Below, piece by piece: positions 1-6,796 of a stretch of DNA of 28,146 nt. The position numbers and the translations under genes are program-made. The stretch is from a virus. How positions within the stretch are numbered: the first letter of the stretch is position 1; the number at the start of each line of letters is the position of its first letter. The stretch covers positions 1 to 28,146 of the IMG/VR virus record IMGVR_UViG_3300009425_000071; one strand, 5' to 3'. A model generated the notes under the pieces. That model did not search any database, was not told the origin of the DNA, and saw only the letters and a list, made by a program, of their open reading frames with translations.

Positions 1-2
1 AC

Positions 3-170
3 ATGCCTCACGATGATGAGGGTTGTCAAGATTGTGCGAAATGTGACGCATGTGAAGAGCACTGCGAACAGACATATGATGCACCTAACGGTGACTCATG
101 GTGTAAAGAATGTATGGAAGCGAAGCATGATGCAGACGACCTCATGCGAGAATACAACGAGAACCGATGA
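3..170 (+). CDS. Small Cys-rich zinc-ribbon-like protein (may be 5' partial)
   Basis: Encodes 55 residues if it starts at the ATG at position 3. The frame is open to the window edge, so a longer protein cannot be excluded. Cysteines at residues 8, 11, 14, 17 and 21, then a second CxxC (WCKEC) about residues 34-37, suggest one or two zinc-binding knuckles. The C-terminus is acidic and helical. I do not recognise a family. It ends 10 bases before promoter copy 1, so it is the last gene of an upstream operon. It belongs to a set of small CxxC proteins scattered through this window. The cysteines are seen; zinc binding is inferred. Confidence 0.6.
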   Translation: MPHDDEGCQDCAKCDACEEHCEQTYDAPNGDSWCKECMEAKHDADDLMREYNENR

Positions 171-179
171 ACTGAACTT

Positions 180-206
180 AGTTGATATATAAAGCAGCAG
201 TTAAAC
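180..206 (+). promoter_or_regulatory. Viral promoter element, copy 1
   Basis: Contains TTGATATATAAAGCAGCAGT followed by TAAAC. The TATA box (TATAAAG from position 188) lies 44 nt before the ATG at 232. That leaves a leader of roughly 18 nt containing AAGGAG if transcription starts about 25 nt downstream of the box. Five other near-identical copies precede other genes on the same strand. Confidence 0.8.
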
Positions 207-231
207 AACAAACAACAAGGAGAGAGAAAGA

Positions 232-843
232 ATGACAGATGATAATGATGTAGAATTAGCAGGTGACCTGCCTTACATTGGTAGAAGCACTACCAAGATA
301 CCCGATAATATGACAAAGGAGCATATAATGAAGAAGTTTACTTATGCTACTACACAAACATGGAGTGGGCATAAGTGTTACTATAGTATATACGAATCAC
401 GAGGCTTTATGAATTACTTGGGTTTCAAACACAATGCAACTGGAGTTATATTCAGTCTCTATAACACATACAGCGGCAAAGTTGGCACTACAACGGTACA
501 TCTTGATGGTACTAAATCAGAGGCTTATAACTGGCACGCACATTATGATGATGATGATGAGTGGGAAAGCATGATGAGTGAGATTAACGCTATTGACTCG
601 AAATTATCTAACTGGAATGTAATCCGTATGGAAGTACGAGAAGAAGTTAAGGACTATTTTCATGACCTGAATATAGTCTATCATTCTAACCCCTCACGAA
701 TGACAAAAGGTGACCTAAGCATGATATTCAAGCAGACAGATATACTACAGAAGGGCATGGCAGATGTCAAAGACGACTACGAACTCATTAAGAAAAATGG
801 ACCGATAGAAATAGTGAATGAGATGAAGGAGATGATTGTATGA
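232..843 (+). CDS. Hypothetical protein with Asp-rich stretch
   Basis: A 203-residue protein, first gene of the operon driven by promoter copy 1. An AAGGAG ribosome binding site lies about 9 bases before the ATG. I recognise no family. It has an aromatic, beta-rich middle (about residues 35-100), a DDDDEW run at about 106-111 encoded by four GAT repeats, and a helical charged C-terminal half. No signal peptide or membrane segment is visible. The last codons overlap the next gene (ATGA), indicating translational coupling. Position at the head of an operon of orphans suggests an early viral function, which is inference only. Confidence 0.75.
   Translation: MTDDNDVELAGDLPYIGRSTTKIPDNMTKEHIMKKFTYATTQTWSGHKCYYSIYESRGFMNYLGFKHNATGVIFSLYNTYSGKVGTTTVHLDGTKSEAYNWHAHYDDDDEWESMMSEINAIDSKLSNWNVIRMEVREEVKDYFHDLNIVYHSNPSRMTKGDLSMIFKQTDILQKGMADVKDDYELIKKNGPIEIVNEMKEMIV
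547..558 (+). repeat. (GAT)4 tract
   Basis: Four in-frame GAT codons followed by GAGTGG, giving DDDDEW. The same GAT-tract/GAGTGG arrangement occurs at 3246-3266 in another gene of the same operon. Confidence 0.85.
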
Positions 844-2399
844 GTGGAGAATGGGCCGGATGGCAAAATTGGCAACGCTTCTTAGAAGCGGGTATCGTAG
901 AGAACGCAGTGGACTTTAGCGAAGAGGCAATTATCGTAGACCACGCTGTAGGTAGAACGAAGAACGCTATTGGTAAGTGCTGGCCTATGGATGCAGCAGT
1001 TGCTTATACTCTCATGAAGGCTGGGCCGGACAAGAGTATGAACTGGGCAGACATGGTGAACACCCACACTCGTGGTGCTGCTGTTATGATGTCAGGGAAG
1101 GTAGGCTACGGCGAAGTACCAACCCCCAGCATTAAGTCATGTGGACATGATGAAGTGAATGCCTATAGCCTAACTCTCGGCGAGCCGATGTCGCAAGGCG
1201 AGGTCTTGTATTTCAAAACAAATTGGGGTTCGTCTAACTTAGAGGCTTGGTTGAAAGAGAACACAGAGGAGTTGAAGAAGGCAGGTCATAATGTGACAGA
1301 ACTGCTTGATACTTACGGGGAGATTCGTGTAGGAGTGAAACACCAACAAATAAGTATTTCTGCGATTATGTTATGTCAAGATATCTTCTTTGACCCCTTA
1401 ATGGCTGCACTCAAAACGATTTACCCAACCGCAACAGATTTCTCTACAGACTGTAACACTGATGTAGTCAAGTCAAAGACGCTTACTTACGGGGCCTGTA
1501 CTTGGGGAACCGATGATGATAAGGTCTGTCGGCATCACGACAGACCTACTTCTCGTATATGGTCTATGATTCGTAAAGATGATGGCTTCTTAGTGGCATG
1601 GGTAAGGAGTCCATGTGGTAGTGGTAGTAATAATCAACAATGGGATTATCAACCCACAAACATAGTACCAAAGAATGTAGTTAGTTGGGATGAGGCACGA
1701 AGAGGCATGAGTGAAAAGATTCCTGAAGATGAAGTAATCAAATATATCAGAGAGTCACTTGCTCGTATGCTCAAGAGGAATGACAACATCGTATCTAAGG
1801 AGGGTCGTGGTAAGAACTCTCAACACAGATGGTCTGACTGGGGCTGGCTCGCTGAGATGAGTTCCTATGTCAAGAACACCAGCAGCAAGAACCGTAAGGA
1901 AGGCGACACTGAGAACGGTTGGAAATACTGTAAGGTTCGTAGCCGCAAGTCATTCGGTCACGAGATTGCTGACTTCGTTTGGACACCTATTGAAGAAATC
2001 AAGGATTACATCGCAGGTCGTAAAGAACCAAGTGATTGGTCTGCCTCAAGTGTCATGGGTACGATGAGATTCTCTACGAAGCAACAGTGTGTTGATTTCA
2101 TGGAGGCAGTCACTCAAGCACATCTTGACAATGGTGGACACTACTCCAACAGAACCCACGATGGCCTTGAAAAGTCAGACAACTCTGAGTGGAGTATTCG
2201 CTCTGTGACTCACACCGTAGTTATGCATGGTCGTATAGACCCTGACGATTACCTAACCCCTCAAGCGGTTATTGCTATGTGGAGACAAGGAGCACCTGCT
2301 GTTCTCAAGGAGCACAGGGAGAACTTTGAGAAGCGACCTGCATACACCGTAAACCAAGCCCCACCACCGAAGGAGGGGCCAAGTGATGGAGACCAATGA
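840..2399 (+). CDS. Large orphan protein (519 aa)
   Basis: The start overlaps the previous stop as ATGA. The protein is soluble-looking and rich in Trp and charged residues, with no membrane segment. Cysteines are scattered (for example a CxxD/CRHHD region about residues 216-235). Its C-terminal tail is Pro-rich and probably disordered (PPPKEGPSDG). I find no Walker, nuclease or nucleotidyltransferase motif I can defend. It is the largest unrecognised protein of the early region and is translationally coupled to its neighbours on both sides. The 3' end overlaps the start of the next gene by about 14 bases. It is a real gene by length, overlaps and spacing; the function is unknown. Confidence 0.8.
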   Translation: MSGEWAGWQNWQRFLEAGIVENAVDFSEEAIIVDHAVGRTKNAIGKCWPMDAAVAYTLMKAGPDKSMNWADMVNTHTRGAAVMMSGKVGYGEVPTPSIKSCGHDEVNAYSLTLGEPMSQGEVLYFKTNWGSSNLEAWLKENTEELKKAGHNVTELLDTYGEIRVGVKHQQISISAIMLCQDIFFDPLMAALKTIYPTATDFSTDCNTDVVKSKTLTYGACTWGTDDDKVCRHHDRPTSRIWSMIRKDDGFLVAWVRSPCGSGSNNQQWDYQPTNIVPKNVVSWDEARRGMSEKIPEDEVIKYIRESLARMLKRNDNIVSKEGRGKNSQHRWSDWGWLAEMSSYVKNTSSKNRKEGDTENGWKYCKVRSRKSFGHEIADFVWTPIEEIKDYIAGRKEPSDWSASSVMGTMRFSTKQQCVDFMEAVTQAHLDNGGHYSNRTHDGLEKSDNSEWSIRSVTHTVVMHGRIDPDDYLTPQAVIAMWRQGAPAVLKEHRENFEKRPAYTVNQAPPPKEGPSDGDQ

Positions 2400-2706
2400 T
2401 AACTACAGGAACGCTGGACTAAAGGCGAGTGACATCACTCCTGATGGTATGTGGATGCTACCCGATGGTCACATGTGTGACCTCCGGCATGTTCAATTAC
2501 AACTTCCCAATGGGAGGGGTGAGGAGTGGGTCTTAGGTGTCGTGCTATCTGCCGAGGGAATATACAAAGTATGTCCTGAGTGCGAAGCAGACATCAAAGA
2601 GGGCATGATAATTATTATGGAAAAACATCACTACTTGGTAGTGAGATGTTGTGACAAATTATTCCTTTACGAAAACCAAAAAATAAATCTGGAGATATGG
2701 ACATGA
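2386..2706 (+). CDS. Small zinc-ribbon-like hypothetical protein
   Basis: Encodes 106 residues. The ATG at 2386 is preferred over the GTG at 2383 because AGGAGGGG ends 7 bases upstream. The middle is beta-rich and contains CPEC at residues 63-66, followed by a CC pair at 88-89, a plausible four-cysteine zinc site. No family is recognised. It overlaps the 3' end of the 519-residue orphan and the start of the next gene, so the three are probably co-translated. Confidence 0.7.
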   Translation: METNDNYRNAGLKASDITPDGMWMLPDGHMCDLRHVQLQLPNGRGEEWVLGVVLSAEGIYKVCPECEADIKEGMIIIMEKHHYLVVRCCDKLFLYENQKINLEIWT

Positions 2707-3452
2707 GCGAAGAAGATTTTAGTAATGAATTGAAAGTATGGGCGTTAGAACACTTTGGTACTATGGCTACCAATGCAGTGTGGCGACCCGAATCAACTGG
2801 CTGTCGTTATCGTAAGTTAGATGATGAGACATTAGAACTTGAACACAGGGTAGACCACCCTGATTCTGAGAGTCACCACGAGCGTATCACTGGGCTGTTT
2901 GCCTCTGTCAATATCAACATGGTAGATAGTGATGTCATGGTTACCAGTGTTGCTTTATCAGCAGAAGAAAGTTACCGCATGGAGATGCAAGAGCGACAAG
3001 CAATTGCTGCATCTTGGACTCATGATTGTGGACAACCCTTAGCCAACATGCCTCTCTCTTTAGGCGTACCTATCTTTGTAGGAGAAAGAGAAGTCTTGCT
3101 TGATGATGGGCAGACTCGTAGTGTTGAAGATTGGGCTGTGTCTGTACAGTGTGATAACTGCGACTCTCCTCCTGTTCTTATGAATCCCGACGACTACAAT
3201 TTACTGGCCGGTGATGGTCTATTCATGCGCTACAAAAAGTGTGTTGATGATGATGATGATGATGATGAGTGGATGGTTGCTATGACTCGTGAACAGATGT
3301 ATGCTACTGCCGAAGCAGGTGAACTCGGTGTCCTCGTTGGCTCAAGATGTCCTGATACTGGAGAGAAAGTCCCCCCTTGGATGTGGGGTACATACTGTAA
3401 GCAAGTACCTCACGAGGTATTCGCTATAGCCTCTCTTGGTGAAGAAGAGTGA
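2703..3452 (+). CDS. Hypothetical protein with poly-Asp run and Cys pairs
   Basis: Encodes 249 residues from the ATG at 2703, which sits 8 bases after GGAG; the ATG at 2697 is too close to that site. An N-terminal helical acidic part is followed by DCGQPL and, later, QCDNCDSPP, which could together bind a metal. A run of seven Asp (about residues 182-188), encoded by seven GAT codons, ends in EW, matching the DDDDEW of the protein at 232-843. The C-terminus has GSRCPDTGE and an aromatic PPWMWG segment. I do not recognise a family. The stop overlaps the GTG start of the next gene. Confidence 0.75.
   Translation: MSEEDFSNELKVWALEHFGTMATNAVWRPESTGCRYRKLDDETLELEHRVDHPDSESHHERITGLFASVNINMVDSDVMVTSVALSAEESYRMEMQERQAIAASWTHDCGQPLANMPLSLGVPIFVGEREVLLDDGQTRSVEDWAVSVQCDNCDSPPVLMNPDDYNLLAGDGLFMRYKKCVDDDDDDDEWMVAMTREQMYATAEAGELGVLVGSRCPDTGEKVPPWMWGTYCKQVPHEVFAIASLGEEE
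3246..3266 (+). repeat. (GAT)7 tract
   Basis: Seven consecutive GAT codons followed by GAGTGG. It is a short microsatellite in frame within a coding sequence. Gain or loss of whole units would keep the frame and change the length of the Asp run. Confidence 0.9.
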
Positions 3453-3589
3453 TTACAGAAGTAGTAGTAATTGCACTATACTTAGCAGCCGCTTATGTTT
3501 TCTCTAAGAAAGCACTTGCTCAACTGAAAGAAATAAACCGTGTCATGTTAGAGATATTAGTAAGAGAAGTAACGGGTGAAGAAGAGTGA
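3449..3589 (+). CDS. Small membrane-anchored microprotein
   Basis: Encodes 46 residues. The GTG start overlaps the previous stop (GTGA), with GGTGA 6 bases upstream. Residues about 3-18 form an uninterrupted hydrophobic stretch (EVVVIALYLAAAYVF), followed by a basic KK and an amphipathic helix ending in EEE. This predicts a single transmembrane helix with the charged tail in the cytoplasm. It is the only clearly membrane-spanning product I see in the plus-strand block. A membrane recruitment or lysis/accessory role is possible, but nothing in the sequence decides it. Confidence 0.6.
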   Translation: MITEVVVIALYLAAAYVFSKKALAQLKEINRVMLEILVREVTGEEE

Positions 3590-3771
3590 AAGGTTACTGG
3601 ACAAATAAGCACATGAATCATGTGGCGGAGATAATATCAGAGCCTATCGTTGGTGTATACGAACTACGCTATCTTAATGATACCAATAAGAAAAAAAGAA
3701 GATGGTGTAGAAGAGATTTACTTGAGCATTGGGAACCCTTAGATGATGATTCTATAGATGAGGAGGAGTGA
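3586..3771 (+). CDS. Small basic/acidic hypothetical protein
   Basis: Encodes 61 residues from a GTG that overlaps the preceding stop (GTGA), with a GGTGA site upstream. The body is compact and probably beta-rich, like a small SH3-like fold (VGVYELRYLND). It is followed by a basic KKKRRW patch and a very acidic tail (DDDSIDEEE). The fold suggestion is weak. The tight overlap with neighbours supports it as a gene. Confidence 0.6.
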   Translation: MKGYWTNKHMNHVAEIISEPIVGVYELRYLNDTNKKKRRWCRRDLLEHWEPLDDDSIDEEE

Positions 3772-3773
3772 GC

Positions 3774-4034
3774 ATGACAGAAAATACAGTATGGCAATCA
3801 AGTAGTCTTGAGGCTAAGTGGAAAGATGGTAGAGGTGATGTACGCCTTGCAGTTGTAGACTTCTTTGGTAAGAAATGGATTGACCTACGCATACTTCGTG
3901 ATGGCAAACAACACACAAGACATGGTGTACGGTTATCTATAGAACAGGCTACTGAACTCTTACCAAGACTCATAGAAGCACTTGAACAAGCGAAGGCTGA
4001 TGCAGAGAAAGAAGAACGGAAAGATGAATCTTGA
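3774..4034 (+). CDS. PC4/p15-like ssDNA-binding transcription coactivator
   Basis: Encodes 86 residues. ATG 3774 is chosen over GTG 3768 because AGGAGG ends 7 bases upstream. Residues about 23-70 match the PC4 (p15/Sub1) fold: four beta strands (VRLAVVDFFGKKWIDLRIL), a turn, a short strand (GVRLSIEQ) and a closing helix (ATELLPRLIEALEQA). PC4-family proteins bind single-stranded DNA as dimers and act in transcription and genome maintenance. The viral protein has the usual minimal length plus a charged tail. It is the last gene of the first operon; promoter copy 2 starts at its stop codon. The match is by eye, and the strand-turn-helix pattern is strong. Whether it acts on viral transcription or covers replication intermediates is not shown. 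Confidence 0.7.
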   Translation: MTENTVWQSSSLEAKWKDGRGDVRLAVVDFFGKKWIDLRILRDGKQHTRHGVRLSIEQATELLPRLIEALEQAKADAEKEERKDES

Positions 4035-4061
4035 AGTTGATATATAAAGCAGCAGTTAAAC
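4035..4061 (+). promoter_or_regulatory. Viral promoter element, copy 2
   Basis: Contains TTGATATATAAAGCAGCAGT followed by TAAAC, starting right after the stop of the PC4-like gene. TATAAAG begins at 4043, only 26 nt before the ATG at 4069. There is no purine-rich ribosome binding site between them, so the transcript is probably leaderless. Confidence 0.8.
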
Positions 4062-4068
4062 ATTAAAC

Positions 4069-4299
4069 ATGGAAAGGGCAGCAAGTGTCAGTCATGTTGA
4101 GTACGAAGTCCTATCTCTACTGAGAGATAACATAGACTTAACATCGTTGAAAGAAACTATGGCTACTGATGATGTAGCAGAGAAGCGTTGGGCTACAGGT
4201 ATAGCCAATGTCTGTACACTACTGGATAACATGTGTGACAGACGAACACATAAGTTACCGAAAGACCATGACGAATACAAAGAGAAGGTGACGGCATGA
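4069..4299 (+). CDS. Small helical hypothetical protein, probably leaderless
   Basis: Encodes 76 residues, predicted mostly helical, with two cysteines and no recognised family. There is no Shine-Dalgarno sequence before the ATG, and the start lies 26 nt from the TATA box of promoter copy 2. That is about where archaeal transcription begins. It is first in an operon of small zinc proteins, and its stop overlaps the next start (ATGA). Confidence 0.65.
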   Translation: MERAASVSHVEYEVLSLLRDNIDLTSLKETMATDDVAEKRWATGIANVCTLLDNMCDRRTHKLPKDHDEYKEKVTA

Positions 4300-4409
4300 C
4301 ACTTGAAATAACAGGGTGCGAAAACTGTAAGCGGTTTTGGTTGAAGGGTGAGGACTTTTGTCACGATTGCGGGCATGAGTTTGAAGAAAGCGTGGAGGTG
4401 AAGGCGTGA
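4296..4409 (+). CDS. Mini zinc-ribbon protein (37 aa)
   Basis: Encodes 37 residues with CENC at 8-11 and CHDC at 22-25, a textbook CxxC-x10-CxxC zinc ribbon, followed by an acidic tail. It overlaps the preceding stop as ATGA and the following GTG start as GTGA. It is too short to hold an enzymatic domain. It could be a stand-alone nucleic-acid- or RNA-polymerase-binding ribbon; that role is inference. Confidence 0.65.
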   Translation: MTLEITGCENCKRFWLKGEDFCHDCGHEFEESVEVKA

Positions 4410-4702
4410 GCAGAAATTACACACCGACGGTTCTACACACAAGTAGAGATGGTGTGACTTATCTTTGTGGTCCTAAGCCTGAAGGAAGTTGGCATGACCG
4501 CTGCATGGCTAACAGATTCATAGAAACACTACCTCTATGCGAGGCGTGCGAAACGATAAGTGAAGAGAGTAAAGCAAGGACCGCACTCGCTGTAACATTA
4601 CCAACCGGCATCTTATCCGGCAATTCAATTATTGATTTTGATGATGATGTACCAGTCCTTAAAAATGAGCGCATCTATGTATGCGATTACCGGAGAGAAT
4701 AA
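4406..4702 (+). CDS. Cys-containing hypothetical protein
   Basis: Encodes 98 residues from a GTG overlapping the previous stop; GGAGGTGA lies just upstream. Cysteines occur at residues 21, 34, 45 and 48 (LCEAC) and near the C-terminus, with HTS, GVTYLCG and WHDRC segments in the N-terminal half. This resembles the small phage zinc proteins with a beta-strand/C-H-C-C pattern. No specific family is assigned. The end falls 2 bases before the ATG of the next gene. Confidence 0.65.
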   Translation: MSRNYTPTVLHTSRDGVTYLCGPKPEGSWHDRCMANRFIETLPLCEACETISEESKARTALAVTLPTGILSGNSIIDFDDDVPVLKNERIYVCDYRRE

Positions 4703-4704
4703 TT

Positions 4705-5268
4705 ATGTCGTATAGTATAGAATGTAAAGCCTGTAAGAAACTGTTTACCAAAGCGACTAACGGTTCTACGGAAACGAGATGTCCTGATTGTATCTACAAG
4801 AATCATTGGCTCAAGAGTAGAAATCTCAGAGCAGCAATTGGTAACGATGAGTTGACTAAGAAACAAATCCTCAAGAAGATAGGCGAGATTGATGAGCGAC
4901 TTGAATCATTTGATGATGTAGCGTTGAAGGAATCAATCACCACTTTAGTGGCTAAGGAAATTAAGACACAGACCGAATCCTTTGAAATTACAATTCAAGA
5001 ACTCGCAGAAAAGTCAGGTATGTCCTACAGCAAACAGTTCAAGGAACTAAAGGTTGCACTTGAAGCATCACAAAAGGAGCACGAGGCTCGTATGAAAACG
5101 CTGCTCGCTACTGTCAACAGCAATTTCATAGCCACGCAAAAGAAAGTAAATGATAGGCTTGAGTTACTTGGTAAACGAGTCACGAACTTGAGAGCAATCG
5201 CTAAGAACAAAGGGTGGGGAATCTCACCTACAAAGGACACCAGCAGCAATCCTTTGAAAGATGATTGA
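4705..5268 (+). CDS. Zinc-ribbon plus coiled-coil protein
   Basis: Encodes 187 residues from ATG 4705, with GGAG 9 bases upstream; upstream in-frame ATG 4681 lies inside the previous gene and lacks a site. An N-terminal zinc ribbon has CKAC at 7-10 and CPDC at 26-29. About residues 45-165 are long, charged helices with heptad-like Leu/Ile spacing, predicted coiled coil. The tail is polar. The layout (ribbon head, coiled-coil stalk) suggests an oligomeric adaptor or DNA-binding scaffold. I do not recognise a named family. Its stop codon TGA is part of promoter copy 3 (the TGA in TTGATATA). Confidence 0.65.
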   Translation: MSYSIECKACKKLFTKATNGSTETRCPDCIYKNHWLKSRNLRAAIGNDELTKKQILKKIGEIDERLESFDDVALKESITTLVAKEIKTQTESFEITIQELAEKSGMSYSKQFKELKVALEASQKEHEARMKTLLATVNSNFIATQKKVNDRLELLGKRVTNLRAIAKNKGWGISPTKDTSSNPLKDD

Positions 5269-5288
5269 TATATAAAGCAGCAGTAAAC
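5264..5288 (+). promoter_or_regulatory. Viral promoter element, copy 3
   Basis: TTGATATATAAAGCAGCAGT followed by AAAC. It overlaps the stop codon of the preceding gene. TATAAAG starts at 5271, 43 nt before the ATG at 5314, leaving space for a leader with AAGGAG. Confidence 0.8.
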
Positions 5289-5313
5289 AAACAAACAGAA
5301 GGAGATGAATGAT

Positions 5314-5877
5314 ATGGAATGGACTGATGGTGTTGCTAAGGCTTTGCGTAAGTTAGCGACAGAGATTGACAAGGTAGAGAAGGGTAGGCATGAGCCTACT
5401 GAAGATTATTATTCCGACCCTCGTGTGTATGTCATGGACATGGACACCGGGGCAGCAGTCCTAATTGAGACTGAACTGCACGAAGGTGGTAAGACACATG
5501 GCAGAGGTTATCGTAGATGTCCTCAAGTCACTCAGCGTATTGCTTCCAAGTTCCCTCAGAAGAAAGTAATGAGTCGCTTACTTAGTATGTGTATTCGTAA
5601 CTTCGTTCCTGAAGATACTGACCCTGCTATCTACAGCCGAGTTGTCAATAAAGCAATTGCTGACATCGCTGAGATGCTAACCAACGAATCACAATGGACA
5701 GCAGAGGATGATAAGTTCAGTGCTGCTTTAGATAGTGCAATCAAATCTCTGATGGACTTAACACTCAGCACTCGTGCTGGTGACACGCTAATCAATGTGA
5801 GTATCACTCCTATTGAGACAGCGATGATGGACACATCGGCTATCGTTGAGAACAAGCAAGAGGTAGTGATTGAATGA
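5314..5877 (+). CDS. Hypothetical protein
   Basis: Encodes 187 residues from ATG 5314, which has GGAG 9 bases upstream; ATG 5305 directly abuts that site and is unlikely. It has an N-terminal helix, then a beta segment (VYVMDMDTGAAVLIETEL), a Gly/Arg-rich turn (GGKTHGRGYRR) and a helical C-terminal half. I do not recognise it. It is first in the operon after promoter copy 3 and overlaps the next gene as ATGA. Confidence 0.7.
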   Translation: MEWTDGVAKALRKLATEIDKVEKGRHEPTEDYYSDPRVYVMDMDTGAAVLIETELHEGGKTHGRGYRRCPQVTQRIASKFPQKKVMSRLLSMCIRNFVPEDTDPAIYSRVVNKAIADIAEMLTNESQWTAEDDKFSAALDSAIKSLMDLTLSTRAGDTLINVSITPIETAMMDTSAIVENKQEVVIE

Positions 5878-6116
5878 ACGACCATCAAGACAGCGAGAAC
5901 TTCTCTTACGAGAGGTCATGGGAAGAGATTCAAGAGATGCTTGACAACGCAGAGCGCAAGCAAAACATACACTACATGAAGATGAAGAAGGGCAAGAAGT
6001 CTGAACGCATCTATCACATGAGGAACTACAAGGGTCTTGAAGGTGTAGTCAATGGACTCCGATGGGTCTTAGGTGACCTAAAGGTATCAGCAAAGAAAGT
6101 ATTAGGAGATGAATGA
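5874..6116 (+). CDS. Small charged hypothetical protein
   Basis: Encodes 80 residues, helical and strongly charged, with a basic centre (KMKKGKKSERIYHMRNYKG) that could contact nucleic acid. The start overlaps the preceding stop as ATGA. No family is recognised. Confidence 0.6.
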   Translation: MNDHQDSENFSYERSWEEIQEMLDNAERKQNIHYMKMKKGKKSERIYHMRNYKGLEGVVNGLRWVLGDLKVSAKKVLGDE

Positions 6117-6117
6117 A

Positions 6118-6438
6118 ATGTTATATCGAGAACCAATAGTATGCGCTGATGGATATTCTGTCAGCATTCAAGCGAATGAATACACATACTGTATGCCACG
6201 AGTTACAGGTGCTAAACATTACACAGCAGTAGAGTTAGGCTTCCCAAGTGAACCCGATGAACTCATCAACGAGTACGCTGAAGAAGATGGACACTTAGAT
6301 GAGTATACTGGTACAGTATACCCATACACACCTGCTTGTATAGTACAGCAATTGATTGACAAGCATGGTGGTATAGTATCAGGTGAATGTCCTCCGTTAC
6401 TTATCCACGAGTTACAGGTTGGGGGCGAAGAAGAATGA
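6118..6438 (+). CDS. Hypothetical protein
   Basis: Encodes 106 residues. ATG 6118 is preferred to ATG 6109 because AGGAG ends 9 bases before it. The N-terminal part is beta-rich (GYSVSIQANEYTYCMPR), the middle is acidic, and CIVQQLIDKHGG is helical. This layout resembles small conserved phage proteins of unknown function with a single alpha/beta domain. I cannot name it. Confidence 0.65.
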   Translation: MLYREPIVCADGYSVSIQANEYTYCMPRVTGAKHYTAVELGFPSEPDELINEYAEEDGHLDEYTGTVYPYTPACIVQQLIDKHGGIVSGECPPLLIHELQVGGEEE

Positions 6439-6457
6439 TTGACGATGAGGTGATTGA

Positions 6458-6796
6458 ATGAGCGAGAAAGCAGAAACCTTGGCTCGTGTTGTAGAAGCAC
6501 ACAAAGGTGTAGACAGAGGGATGGAGTTAGCCATAGCGATAGGTTTGAAAGGAGGAGACTACGCCTCAGCAAAGTCTCTCGCTATCAAAATATCAGGTAG
6601 CGAAGGTTGGGTGAATCAGCGTAGCCCTCACGGATTGATGATTGATTGCCTCTACCTTTGTGCAAAGCGTAAAGGATTCAAAACAAGTGCTCTAAAGATA
6701 AGAGAATTGACACTGAAGATATTTGGTGTGGGTACACAGCCACGACCTAACACATGGCAAAATGGTTATGTAGATTTAATTGAGGCTTCGCTATGA
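6458..6796 (+). CDS. TFB-cyclin-like protein (single cyclin-fold repeat)
   Basis: Encodes 112 residues, with GAGGTGA 4 bases before the ATG. Residues about 38-111 follow the pattern of the second cyclin repeat of archaeal TFB. A helix leads into QRSPHGLMIDCLYLCAK (TFB: G+SP.GL.AAALY.A). Then come a short helix, IRELTL (TFB: .RE.AE) and a closing YVDLIE (TFB: Y.EL.E). TFB recruits RNA polymerase to TATA-bound TBP. This protein has no zinc ribbon and only one repeat, so it could be a competitor or adaptor rather than a full factor. Recognition is by eye and moderate; an unrelated helical protein remains possible. It overlaps the next gene as ATGA. Confidence 0.45.
   Translation: MSEKAETLARVVEAHKGVDRGMELAIAIGLKGGDYASAKSLAIKISGSEGWVNQRSPHGLMIDCLYLCAKRKGFKTSALKIRELTLKIFGVGTQPRPNTWQNGYVDLIEASL

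Noticed and set aside
1867-2067. Plus-strand open frame in another frame within the 519-residue gene
   Set aside because: Basic low-quality product fully inside a larger coherent gene and without upstream site.
6435-6461. Eight-codon ORF (MIDDEVIE) between two genes
   Set aside because: Too short to support; it may only bridge translation between neighbours.
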